This document shows, one piece after another, positions 1-11,379 of a stretch of 64,000 bases of DNA. Source of the stretch: Agapanthus africanus (Eukaryota; Streptophyta; Magnoliopsida; Asparagales; Amaryllidaceae); assembly GCA_030015575.1 (NCBI GenBank), contig CM057337.1, forward strand, positions 297,128,044 through 297,192,043, given 5' to 3'. Both the position numbers and the translations under genes were made by a program. The notes beneath the pieces are model-generated. The model worked only from the letters and a program-made list of their open reading frames with translations, made no database searches and was not told the DNA's origin. Numbering within the stretch: the stretch's first letter is position 1; each line of letters begins with the position of its first letter.

Positions 1-1325
1 ATCCGCATTCGCCTCGATGTCCCCTCGTGCACCGTTAGGTTAGGTAACTAACGACATAGCATGGCAGGGCTAGTGCGGGTGCAAAACATAAGTAACGTCT
101 ATATAATATATCATATATACTATATACAGTATCCATCAGAACATATCAAATGATCACATCACAGATATCGCAGCAGAAGCATAGATATAATGTGGGATAT
201 ACTAGGACGTCCGTATTTAGTATTTAGCCAGCAATAGAAAATACGGATTCCACAGTCGCGATGAATAGCCAAGCCCACACCCTGGACCCCTACGAGAGCG
301 GCAAGCGACCTTACCAATTTTGGAGATGGCCTCGACTCCTCGAGATGGCCTCCCACTGAACCCCAGAACCCGGTCACCTGTGCTCCCCTCCTTGGGTCCA
401 TCCTAATGCGGAAAAGTAAATAATATACAACACAGGTGGCATCGACCTCAACCCGGAAGTGCCCCAAATAAAATAATATTACATTACATTTGAATTTACA
501 TGAATGAAAATATAAAACTCTCATCTCACATAAAAAACCCCGGCTACTCAATCGCAACAATCCTGCACATCATATCTCAGCAACACATAATATCATATAT
601 CATCAACGTAAGTATGTATGCATACACCGATTGTAGTCGACGTATAGCAACGGCAATCGGCAATACCACTACATACAACACTTACGGTCACAGAAAAGAA
701 AGTGTAAAACTGCAATATCTGGAATCCACATTCTCCTTAGACATCGTAAATGCGAAATATCACATACCTCGTATTTCATGTCTTAAAATATGAATTCCAC
801 ACATTACATCACATCCCAGATAATTAGACAGTATTAAAGTTTTCGAATGAACGATCAAATACCCAAGATTCACTAAAGCTCAACACTTGAGCGAAGTTCA
901 AAAACTTGGAGTGTGACATAGTAGTAGCGGTCCAGCCGTAGAAGGGTCAAGCCAACGCCTCACATGTGGCACACCATACTGCCCCAAACCCTAAGGTTCA
1001 AAGGGTAGTTCAAGACGGTCACATAATCGAGTTAAGGTTTGTTGTCTTCTAGAGGGACCACCACAAAACTTGCACGTATCTCCAAAATATTTAAACCCCG
1101 TGAAAAGTGAGCAAATGATACTCGTTCAAACACTTCACTATTTTCTAATTTATCCAGAAAAGTCACGAAATCAAAATTCGGATCGAATCGACGAGTCCAA
1201 AACCATCTCCAGAATTTATCAGCACTAAATACAGATTAAAAATACCACAAAAAATATACAAGCAGAATTAAGCATTACAGTATAAAAATTATACAGTGAT
1301 TGAGGTGTACGGCCGCGGAACCGCA
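1..1325 (-). mobile_element. Element J (copia): distal part of 5' untranslated leader
   Basis: This stretch aligns with the leader of element D (57079 to about 58540) almost throughout, including its first bases and the block near 960-1060 (D 58140-58250). It is therefore internal leader of a minus-strand copia whose 5' LTR lies at 21973-25798 and whose body lies off the left edge. It ends at 1325 where element B is inserted. Small open frames here (159-560, 500-793) have no recognisable domain and no counterpart in D, so I regard the DNA as non-coding. Confidence 0.85.
33..53 (-). other. Conserved leader stem CGTTAG/CTAACG (copy in J)
   Basis: CGTTAG and CTAACG enclose nine bases. The same stem is at 4634-4654 (B), 11414-11434 (A), 41945-41965 (F) and 57109-57129 (D), with loops that differ at the middle bases. 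A GAATGCGGATGGC-like box lies beside it in every copy. Role unknown; it could be a dimerisation or packaging stem. Confidence 0.6.
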
Positions 1326-3454
1326 TGTTGGAGATAGTGCCCTCAGAGTCAATTATTGGATCACAGGCACGTGATTACAATGATTGAGGGAGGACCTATC
1401 CCGGTAGGACAGTCTTACTCGAGATGATAGTATGCTATCTGGTTTATCTTTATCATCGTGTACTGCTTTAGGTGACCAGACAGGTCGCTATTACACGTTG
1501 ATAGAGCCCCTAGGATTCTTGCTTGACTGCCAGCAGTATGAGGGCGATCATATACGTGAGAGCTGGTGGTCTATAAGCACATCCTTAAAAGGTCCCTAGT
1601 CGTGGGAGTTTCGAGACAGGGCATCGATACTCCAGAGTAGACTAGTGTATACAGTCGAGACCCCGACGAGGGGCGGTGGCCGGTCTCACAAGCCACTGGT
1701 GTCAGTTGGTTCACCTAAGATGTATACAGGTGCTCATTGGGTTATGAGTACACCGGACAGGACTCGCCGGGAACCTGCTCGTTGGGATTATACCAGACGT
1801 CGGATGGCGGTTCCCTGGTGACATGTGTACAGGTTAGTTCATCGACCTGAGGATCGTCATTTGTCTCGTGTGAGTTCCCATTGTACTTTGATTACTACCC
1901 TACCATGCTTAAAGGAGACGTGCAAACAGGTTTTAGTTGGGTACAGTCCCGAGCCACATGGAGGCAGTGAGCGGATCTTCAGGGGTTCGTCTCTCCCGGT
2001 ATTGTGGGTGAGGTCGCGCTGTGTCTAGGAGAGCCATTACACAAAGCCCTCGGCCGAGACAGGAGATTTACTGGTAGGTATTCCAGTAGTATCTCAGGGT
2101 GTTCTGGGCTACACTCCGACACGACTTGTACCGCTTTTGGGGGTCTGACTTTTACCAACCCCCTAGGCCCGCCATGCGATGCTCATAGACGAACGGACCG
2201 GACTGTATGGATATTGTCACTGACAGGCTCAGTAGGGTGTCAGGATGAGTTCGCTCATCGACGTCCCTTTTGGTCAATAGCTGGTGGCCCGTCATGTATG
2301 GCTAATACCTCTGACGTGCTAGTGGTTAAATCTACAGCCATTGTATTGACGAGTCTTTAGAGTCCCCCATATTCAGTTGCTCCAGTTTTCGGGCGAAACG
2401 CTGTAGAGGCCATATGGAGATATGGCAGGGTTCGATCAGATACGTGCTGTAATGCACGGATCAGGATCGGATAGATAATACTAGCCGGCTTTGGTTTAAG
2501 CCAGATCCTAGTATAGTACAGTGTAGATTTGTCTCATTGCATTTGTATTTCGGTCGGAATACAGATGCGGGTGTGTATACACAGTATCGGGGTTTTCCTG
2601 TAATTCATTACGGGACCAGTTTTCTGGAGTTGCCAGTTAGCTTTCCGTTTCGGCCATTTTCATTTGTATCTTTCAATGGCCGAAGATTGGTGGAGGAGGG
2701 CTTATTTGCATTTGTGTAAATAAGCAATTTGGAAGGGGGTCTTTGCATATTGTTGGATCATGATGATGCACCATCCATTGACTTGATTTATCCATCATGG
2801 CTTGACTTTTGTGTGATCATGGTTGTTGATGATGGTTGTTGAGTGTTGGACTTTGTTTATAATAATTTCTTTTCATGATCACATATTTTTTTTTCTCTCC
2901 TTTACATTATGGTAGGTCTCCCCTCATATTTTTCTCACTCCTTTCACTTGGAGGGGCCGGCCATTGTTGGGGAGGGGCTGTCCAATCTTTTAGCATGGGG
3001 ATTTTGCTCTCTTCATGTTGTAAAAATCCCTAAGTTCCTCTACAAAGTTCATGTATCATCCCTCTACCAAAATGGCAACCTCCATGAACCCCAAATGAGA
3101 CATAGCCTCTACACTACATTCTACAGCAAACCTTGGGCACGTCGGCTCGCCAACTTCGTGCCCGAGTTGCCTCGGTATAGAGGTGGGAGCCCGTAAAAGA
3201 AGCAGGCGACGTGGTGCCCTTCCGGTGGGGAGGTGGAGACCGGACATTCCGCGGGAGATTGGGACGACGGCGAGAAGACCGGAGGACACGGATCGCTCGG
3301 TATATTTCTCTACTCGTTCTTTAGATAGCTAGGACTAGTTTAATGGCACGATCCGGGTTTATAGTGCGCGGTGGTGCCGGTTTGAAAAATTAAAGTTAAG
3401 CATTGCTTCCGCATTCCGGCGTCGGATTGACGGCCGGGACGCCGCCGTGCACTT
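1326..3454 (+). repeat. 5' LTR of element B
   Basis: Starts TGTTGGAGATAGTGCCC and matches 19383-21515. Its last bases are abnormal: after GTGCACTT the sequence jumps straight to leader sequence (GAGTTTACATTTCTGATCG), without the terminal ACA. A hairpin ATACTAG-CCGGCTT...AAGCCAG-CTAGTAT lies at 2478-2514. Open frames inside (1825-2028, 2004-2360, 2909-3196) recur only as LTR copies and have no domain. Confidence 0.93.
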
Positions 3455-4681
3455 GAGTTTACATTTCTGATCGATCAAAAATTCCAAAATCCGCGTTTTT
3501 CAATACAATCAGTTTCTGTCGAAATTTTTTTGTCTCCAAAAATTTTTCAGGGTGTTGCAGAATGATTTTCAGGGAAGTATAAGCGTCCTGTAAAAATTTG
3601 GTCGCACGATCTCATTATCTCACCGCGGAACCGCGGCCAAACCCCTGCTTGGGCCGCCGTTCCGCCGCAGTTTAAACTGTTCAGTGCACCAATTTTTTGT
3701 AGAGGCCTCCTGACTTGAAAATATGGGTTTTGAAATATTATTTTTGGGCCCAACATTTCTTTAAGTGCTACGGTAAAGCTTGGGGGCCCACTTGGTAAAA
3801 TTTGATCGATCGGATATTTTAAACACATTAGTTCACAGTATTTACATTATATCTGCGACCGTGAATGTCACTTGATCGGTAAATCCTGTCTAACTGCTAT
3901 AGCCCGGTTAGACGGATTTGCGAACGTGACATTCACGTTGATGTACTGTGTATTGCTGTGATGTTGCGGATTGGCCGTGGGGATAGCCTAGATGTAATGC
4001 TAGTACAGTTTTTGTTGTATTATGTACATTTGATATTGCGGGGCGAGCGTCCGACATGTGGACTGCCGTCACTGCCTGTTTGTATTTTTCTTTTGGGGAA
4101 CGACTAGGTTGCGGTCGATGTACCCGTTGTATGTATATTTTACTTTCTGTACTAGGATTGCCCCGCGGAGGGGTGCACGGATAGCCGGGTTCTAGAGGGC
4201 AATGAGCCCGCATCTCATGGCATTGAGACGGAGGGGGCTTCATTCTAGAATTAGCGGGCTATTCGCCGCACTCGTAGGGGGTACAGGTTGACCCTGGAGG
4301 GGTGCCCAAGTTACCGGATTCCGTGAAGTGCTGGGTGGTCCATTCACGTTGCTGAAGGGGGCTGCCTCGCTTCAGGTTTTGGCGGGTAACTTGCCGCGCC
4401 CGTAGGGGTCTAGGATTTCATTGCACAGGCTATCCACACGACCAGGGGAACGTCGGGTTTCAGCGGCTCTGTGAAACCCGGGGATCCCAGATATCTGTAT
4501 TATTCTGTGATGCTGTACATTTCTGTGATGTTGCATTTTATCACGCCTTGAGCGAAATATTATATATTGGTATATATATATTAGTAGATGTTGTATATGT
4601 TTTGCATCCGCGCTAGTCCAGTCTCCGCTCTGTCGTTAGTTAGCTAACCTAACGGGTAATGACGGGACCCAGTGGCGAATG
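3455..4681 (+). other. Element B leader, first part
   Basis: About 1.2 kb of untranslated leader that matches the leader of A read on the minus strand (12610 down to 11400). It contains a GC-rich palindrome (3623-3668) and the CGTTAG/CTAACG stem (4634-4654), and ends in GGCGAATG where A is inserted. No protein domain is visible. Confidence 0.8.
3623..3668 (+). other. GC-rich palindrome in B leader
   Basis: The arms CCGCGGAACCGCGGCC and GGCCGCCGTTCCGCCG pair around AAACCCCTGCTTG with few mismatches. Equivalent palindromes lie in D (58542-58582), A (12401-12449), F (about 41140-41190), J (split by B at 1311-1325 / 21521-21560) and solo LTR K (23506-23551). Confidence 0.7.
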
Positions 4682-6930
4682 TGTAAGTGCACGGCGGCGC
4701 CCCGGCCGTCAATCCGACGCCGGAATGCGGAAGCGGTGAATAACTTAAAATTTGCGGACTTAGCAAACCGGCACCACCGCGCACTAAACACCCGGATCGT
4801 TACCATTAACAAGTCTAAGCTAACTAGAAGATGGGTTAGAGATATACCGACGATCCAAGTCCTCCGGTCTTCTCGTCATGGTCCCGATCTCCTGCGGAAT
4901 GTTCCGTCTCCTCCTCCTCGCCGGAAGTGCACCACGTCGCCTACATCGTTTACGGGCTCCCACCTCAATGCCGAGGCAACTCGGGCACGAAGCCGGCTAC
5001 TCGACGTGCCCAAGATTCGCTGTAGAAGGTGTAGTAGAACTTGTGTCTCTTTTTGGGGTAGTGGAGGTTGCCATTGGTGAAGGAAAAAAGAGCTTGGAGA
5101 GAGGTGAGAAAAATTGAGCATACTCAAGAAAGAATGTATCATATTTTTCTCCACACATCCTAAAAACAAAAAAGGAATCCCATTCCCACTCTTAGAATGG
5201 CCGGCCTACACCCCCTTTGTGTGATTGGAGAGAGAAAGAGAGAGCAAGGTCAAGGGGTGGGTGGAAGCAATGATGCAAGAGGGCATCAAGAAAGAATATG
5301 ATCACAAGCAAAAACCACACACAACCACAACCATCATCAACAACCATGATGCTAACAAAGTCAAGCCATCATGAAGTATGAAGTCAAGCAAGTCAAAGGA
5401 GGGTGCTATCATGATACAACAAAATGCAAAGACCCCCTTCCACAAATGCCTATTTGCAACAATGCAAATAAGCCCTCCTCCACCAATCTTCGGCCAATGA
5501 ACGGAACAATGGAAATCGGCCGAAACGGAAAGCAAACTGGCAACTCCAAAAACTGGTCCCGTAATAAATTACAGGAAAACCCCGATACTGTGCATACACA
5601 CCCGCATTTGTATTCCGACCGAAATACAAATGCAATGAGATAAAATCTACACTGTACTATACTAGGATCCGGCTTATACCAAAACCGGCCAGTAATATCC
5701 GTTCGATCCTGATCCGTGCAATACCGCACGTATGTGATCGAACCTTGCCATATAACCATATGGCCTATAGTACAAACTGTCCGATCCTGATCCGTGCAAT
5801 ACCGCACGTATCTGATCGGACCTTGCCATATCTCCATACGGCCTCTACAACCTTTCGCCCGAAAGCTGAGTAACTGTAAGTGTGGTGGACTCTAAAGACT
5901 GGTCAATACTATGGCTGTGGATTTAACCACTAGCACGTCAGAGGTATAAGCCAATACGTGACGGGCCACCAGCTATTGACCAAAAGGGACGTCGATGAGG
6001 AAGCTCACCCCGACACCCAACTGAGCCTGTCAGTGACAATATCCGTGCAGTCCGGTCCGTTCGTCTATGAGTATCGCATGGCGGGCCTAGGGGGTTGGTA
6101 AAAGTCAGACCCCTAAAAGCGGTACAAGTCGTGTCGGAGTGTAGCCCAGAACACCCTGAGATACTACTGGAATACCTACCAGTAAATCTCCTTGCCTCGG
6201 CCGAGGGCTTCGTGTAATGGCTCTCCTAGACACAGCACGACCTCACCCCCAATACCGGGAGAGACGAACCCCTGAAGATACGCTCACTGCCTCCATGTGG
6301 CTCGGGACTGTACCCAACTAAAACCTGTTTGCACGACTCCTTTGAGCCGTGGTAGGGTAGTAATCAAAGTACAGTGGGAACTCACACAAGACAAATGACG
6401 ATCTCCAGGTCGATGAACTAACCTGCACACATGTCACCAGGGAACTGCCATCTGACGTCTGGTATATGACCAACTAGCATGTTCCCGGCGAGTCCTGTCC
6501 GGTGTACTCATAACCCAATGAGCACCTGTATACATCTTAGGTGATCCAACTGACACCAGTGGCTTGTGAGACCGGCCACCGCCCCTCGTCGGGGTCTCGA
6601 CTGTATACACTAGTCTACTAATGGAGTATCGATGCCCAGTCTCGAAACTCCCACGACTAGGGACCTTTTAAGGATAAGCTTATAGACCCCCATCTCCCAC
6701 TTATATGATCGCCCTCATACTGCTGGTGGTCAAGCAAGAATCCTAGGGGCTCTATCAACGTGTAATAGCGACGTGTCAGGTCACCTAAAGCAGTACACGA
6801 TGATAAAGGTAAACCAGATAGCATACTATCATCTCGAGTAAGACTGTCCTACCGGGATAGGTGCTCCCTCAATCATTACAATCACGTACCTATGACCTAA
6901 TAATTGACTCTGAGGGCACTATCTCCAACA
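4682..6930 (-). repeat. 3' LTR of element A
   Basis: On the minus strand it runs TGTTGGAGATAG...CACTTACA. It is identical in length to 12662-14910. It holds a tandem duplication of about 70 bp (near 5700-5760 and 5770-5830), each copy with a GTGC...GCAC hairpin; the duplication is also in E but absent from B and C. The open frames 4679-5080, 5371-5643 and 5409-5837 are repeated unchanged in the other LTR and carry no domain. Confidence 0.95.
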
Positions 6931-6941
6931 ATCTCCCACTT
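6931..6941 (-). other. Polypurine tract of element A
   Basis: Minus strand reads AAGTGGGAGAT directly before the LTR's TGTTGG. This is the plus-strand DNA primer site of copia elements, and the identical tract precedes the 3' LTRs of B, E and F. Confidence 0.9.
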
Positions 6942-9470
6942 GCACTCAAGGCTAATTATTGCGATGTCGCATACTCACAGCCCGTGTGATACCGAACATC
7001 CAACTCCTCTACTAGTCAGTCTCACAAAGCTCGTTTGCGGAACTTTTGCGTTCGAGGAATAGCCTCAGTGAGTGGATCCGCTTTGCTGTTTCTTTCTATG
7101 TCTCTCTATATCTCAAGTTCGCGGAGAAAGCCATCTCCCGAAAAGAGCAATACCTGTCTTAGAACGTGTCTGGATGTCTGATGGGACATAGCTCATAAAT
7201 GAACTCCAAATCCAAACTTCTTAGACTGTATCGTCAACTGAACTTAATCAGTATCCTGCGCGCCATGCCTCCCTCAGTATTGCCTTGGACCACCTGTCCA
7301 AAATACTGCCCCTCATCAGAAGGAAAACTATAACTCTGACAACCTCCTTGTCGTCCATGTCACCTTGGAAGCCTGGAATGATAACTGTCTCCTGAATGAG
7401 GCTGTCGTTATCATATCCCTAGAACATCCACTTATGTTCTAAAATTGCTTCCGACTGTTTCTCCAGGATTGGATTAATGTCAACTTATTGCATCTAGTGC
7501 AAGATTAACATCTGGTGTGGTACTTGACATCTCATGATTGACTCAATTGCCTAAGCAAGTGATCTGCCAATCATGCACATCTCTCTCCCCTTTAGTCTGT
7601 AAGACAGCTTCAGAGAGGGTGACTCCATCACCTGCAGGTACACTACCGTGCCAGGAGACGTCCATCCTAAATACTTTTAGAATGCTGTCAAGTACCCTGA
7701 TTGGGAAACCACCCAAATCTAGATCTAATACCATAGATCCAGTAACCAATATGTCTGATATAAAATCCATTTCCTTTGTGGAGAAACCACTGTGTGACGA
7801 CCAAAGTATAACCGATCGTAGTGTAGGAGTTTCTTTTCCTACTCTGTGTAAATCATCCAAATACCAGGATATCACACCCTACTACCTTCTCAACAGATCC
7901 ATCCCTTATTCTGATGAAGTCAAATCCATGACTGTCACGTCAGAAACAGATGATCTATCTCCGCTACATCTGCTCTAGTCTATAAATAGACATAAGCAAC
8001 CTGTCCACCAATGCTTCCGCTGCTCCTACTGACTACGACAACCCTCTGGCAGAGTCATATAGTCGTACACTTCTAAAACTAGTTTAGAACGACGCTATAC
8101 TCATCCTCCCATCTGGTCTCGCAGCCTGGAACAACAGCAATGGTAATTGTGGGTAAACAAGAACTTCCCTGTCACCGTCCTTGAGGCTACCGTAGTACCT
8201 CTCGGGTGCCTGAAGTTACCCACCTAATCTGCGGAGTGGCCAATGGAATGTCAATCCAGATTGAATCTTTAGGTTCCTTATCAAATCTTCAGTAATCGTT
8301 TGTGGTTCTGGAATCACTTCCAGTTCTACCATACTCCCACTACTGTTTTCTGAAAAAGTCCATTTTATTTAAAACTGTGGCGAGTCTAGAACAATATTGC
8401 TATTGTTCATCCAGATGGTAGAAAGTCAACCCGCGTCATAGCCTGGGTCAACCCACAAACAGCCATTACAGAAACGTGCCTTGAGTTGTCCAGTGTCTGG
8501 TTTTAAGCATAAGCCGGACAACTCCCCGTACCTTAACATCGTTAAGATACGAACTGTTCTATATCCAATATAGGACCAGAGGTACTGATTTAATTGAACC
8601 AGATTCAAATCATGCAGCTGTCTCCAGTGCATGTAAACTAAATGGAAGGAGGCCGATCAGCGTTACTCAACTTAGGAATACTTCCAATTATGAGTAACCT
8701 GAAAGAGAAGCAAGATCTCTTTATCATTACTATCAACTGAATACCATACACAAGTATCTACATCTTCGATCTCTTTGAAGAATCCCGATACTTGCTATAC
8801 CTGGTTCTCTACTCTATTCAAATACCTATAACTTCTCAAAATTCGGACCCTGTGTTTCCACGAAACACCTGTCTAAAAACTAGAGAAGTCATAAGTAAAC
8901 TGAATGTAGTACGAGGACCAACCCCTCTGTCCTGATGGACCCTGGACAACATACAATACTCTGTATAAGTCCCTTGAGTCTGATAACTCATTCACTGTAT
9001 GTCGTAGGTTGAAAACTGTACTTATGGTTAAGAAGAATTACACCGCTGTTTAATGCTCCTTACCTAACCATCCACTGATATAGGTAAATGTCGTAGACAT
9101 AATTTCATAAAGGTATATCTCACTCTATGAAAATAGACGTACAGATATATCAATTTGAAATTGGTGCATAACAGCGGATATTCAAAACCAAATATTTGCC
9201 AACCGGCAAACAGGCCAGGTGATTTCCTCAAATATCACCGATTATAACGAATCCCGATATAATGAGGATAATCACCCAATTCCCAATAACTTACTCCCAC
9301 TCATCATCTGTAAAACCATACAGATGTGAGAATCGTACCTGGTAAATACATACCCTGGAGTAAGTATCTAATCGGGAAATCAGTTTTCCTTTAACATTAC
9401 ACAGTGAAACTGAAACATTGAAATGTTCCGATGGGGTATTCTGGTATTCCTAGTAATGCCTCTTCCAGAT
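6942..9470 (-). pseudogene. Decayed copia pol (protease-integrase-RT-RNase H remnants) of element A
   Basis: Read on the minus strand this block follows the order of F's pol but with many indels and stops. The clearest piece is 7875-7543, where WYLDD stands at the reverse-transcriptase catalytic box (YVDD in D and F), followed by recognisable remnants of the downstream RT region. Farther upstream are remnants of the acidic linker near 8290-8350, of the integrase C-terminus near 8470-8620 and of the integrase core near 8700-9050. The polypeptide could not be made. The same lesions occur in B and E, so they predate these insertions. Family role would be polyprotein processing and reverse transcription; here it is non-functional. 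Confidence 0.8.
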
Positions 9471-9499
9471 TCACGACTGTAACCGTATAGTTCTTTGCC

Positions 9500-10290
9500 A
9501 CCTCTCCAAATCCCTTCATATGTCTTCAGTCTTTACCTTCTGCACACCCTTTTAGGCCAAATGGTTTTCTTCCTTCCCTACCGTTCGGCACCAGCCTATG
9601 GTTTGGAAGAAGACTATCCAATAAGCATAATGGGTGTACTGTCCCAATCCCAGGAACACTCGCAATGAGAGAGGGTGAAGATAAAAGACAACCGAATAAA
9701 CCTTATTCCTATTTCTCCTGAACCAGAATCCATCCCCGAACTGGAACAAGTTCCATTCGAGTTCGTATATAACCATACGATGGAGTATCCAAATAAACTG
9801 TGGATCTTCGTAGTGATACGGAGTGTCCTGGAGAAATACAAAGGTGATGTGGGAGTGGTAACGAAATATTTGGTTTGGTCGTGAATATCTGTTGCAATTT
9901 ACTTTGCCCTCTTACTAATCCCTTACTTTGTCTGAACTTAATACCTTCTGCACACCATCGTTATGCTAATTGGTTTTCTTCATTCCCTACCGGTCGGCAC
10001 CGGCCTAAGGTTTGGAAGAAGACAATCCAATTTGCGTAATAGGTGTACTACCCCTAAACCAAGGAGTACTCGTAACCTGAGAGAGGGTAAAAGGAAAAGA
10101 CAACTGAATAATCCTATCCGTTTTCTCCAGAACCTGAAACCATCCTCGAATAAATTCTTTCGAGTTCGTATCTAACCATACGATGGTTTTGTCCAATGGA
10201 AGTGGACGTTCGTAGTAATACGGGGTGTCCTGGAGAAAAGGGTAAAAGTAGGAGTGGCAATGAGGTCTGCAACTCTGACAATCCAAAAGC
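9500..10290 (-). repeat. Tandem pair of ~390-bp modules in the gag position of element A
   Basis: Two direct copies (about 10285-9900 and 9890-9500 on the minus strand) share the blocks CTCCAGGACACYCCGTATYACTACGA, CGTATGGTTA and TAGTCTTCTTCCAAACCATAGG. They lie where gag sits in F and H, between the splice-acceptor-like site and the protease remnant. B has the same pair (16018-16810). Short open frames exist in several frames but I recognise no domain. Confidence 0.75.
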
Positions 10291-10352
10291 CGGTGTTTAA
10301 GAAGGTTCGGTCAACTTGGTCACTGAGTCAAAGTCTTAGGGTCGGGTCAATG

Positions 10353-10380
10353 GTCGCTGCCAAAGAGAGAGAGAAAAGAA
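10353..10380 (-). promoter_or_regulatory. Splice-acceptor-like site before gag position, element A
   Basis: Minus strand reads TTCTTTTCTCTCTCTCTTTGGCAG then CGACC. The same pyrimidine tract, AG and CGACC stand at the gag boundary in B (15947), H (31060), F (42990) and D (55914). Use as an intron end is inferred. Confidence 0.6.
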
Positions 10381-10500
10381 ACACTCAGCGTGCACTCTAA
10401 CCTAGATCAGAATGGTCACCAATTTATCTAATCTGGAAACCTCCCACTGTACCTCAAATTCTCCTCCAAACCTGAAAGAAGAATTAGTCGGGGTCACCCG

Positions 10501-10870
10501 AGGAGTAAACTAACTCATCAGTGGGAATCGGGATCCAACTATCATCGCATGACAACGTGACGGAATCCGCTCACGTCATCACACTCCAGAAGGTATGCGC
10601 ATATCTGGCAAGTTTCAGTTCTTTTGAAACTCCCGATGTGATTTCTGCCCCATGCTCTTATGACCTTGGCGTGAGGTCAAAATATCATAAGTCACATGTC
10701 AAGTTCTACCCGTCATTATCCAGGTTAATTTGAACCCACCCGTACATACCCTTGACGTAGGCCAAAATAGTAGTACGACTGTCCCAAACCAACGCATCTA
10801 TCTATGCAACAGCTAAATACCCGGTAGCTACCAAACACTATGCCTTGGCGTGAGGTCAAAATACATAGCT
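10501..10870 (-). ncRNA. Structured leader hairpin cluster, element A
   Basis: In element sense the order is: HP1 (10868-10838, outer stem CTATG/CATAG), HP2 (10777-10741, CGTAC/GTACG), HP3 (10691-10657, CTTATGA/TCATAAG), HP4 (10631-10611, AGTTTCA/TGAAACT) and HP5 (10576-10551, ACGTGA/TCACGT). The apex TTGAC/GTCAA pairs of HP1 and HP3 have one mismatch here, in keeping with general decay of A. Homologous, covarying clusters are in B, D and F. Confidence 0.75.
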
Positions 10871-11002
10871 TGAATACTACCGAATATTTAACTGAAATGA
10901 CGGAGGGCTACGAATGGTTTCTGGCGAAAACCTTTAACGTAAAGAACTTGATATCGTTGAAGGAACTGATAGCTTTTTAAAATATAGTGACGAAAACCGT
11001 TG

Positions 11003-11217
11003 CTAAAGAGGTCACTCCCGGTGAAGGGATCTCGGCTCTTTCCCCGTAGAATGGGGTGCAGGATATTCCAAATGAATACCGCGATGCAAAGCAAAAGTAA
11101 TCGGCTATAGTGAAGTTAATGCCCTGACGCAAACTTCTGTCCAAGGGGTCACTCCCGGTGAAGGGATCTCGGCCCTTGCCTCGTCGACTGAGGAGCAGGA
11201 TATTCCAATGAATACTA
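11003..11217 (-). ncRNA. Twin RNA domain with invariant core, element A
   Basis: Two tandem copies (11217-11141, then 11080-11003 on the minus strand). Each has the core GATCCCTTCACCGGGAGTGA flanked by a pairing stem (AAGGG/CCCTT in the first, AAAGAG/CTCTTT in the second). This is preceded by a short hairpin (CCTC/GAGG, then CCCC/GGGG) and an AT-rich hairpin near GGTATTCATT. Counterparts are in B and D; F lacks it. Confidence 0.75.
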
Positions 11218-11379
11218 CGATGCAAAACAAAAGTAAACGTCCTTGCAATAACAGCCTTTTGAAAAGTGTTCCAACAACATCAGATTAGGTTTGTTTTTAA
11301 CTTGCATTGATCCGAATCAACGCAGTCCCATCAATTGATCACACCAGAAAGAACGAAAATATACTGACGTACGTATATG

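Noticed and set aside
4679-5837. Open frames of 80-142 codons repeated at 12716-13817, 20595-21254 and 60117-60579
   Set aside because: They are copies of the same non-coding LTR. Frames break in other copies and no protein family is recognisable.
7538-7978. 146-codon plus-strand frame (and its match 62257-62718)
   Set aside because: It is the antisense shadow of the decayed RT region. The minus strand shows the YLDD box, the plus strand shows nothing.
10985-11220. Possible CRISPR-like direct repeats
   Set aside because: Only two units about 135 bases apart with related spacers, inside a plant retrotransposon leader; the pairing pattern fits duplicated RNA domains.
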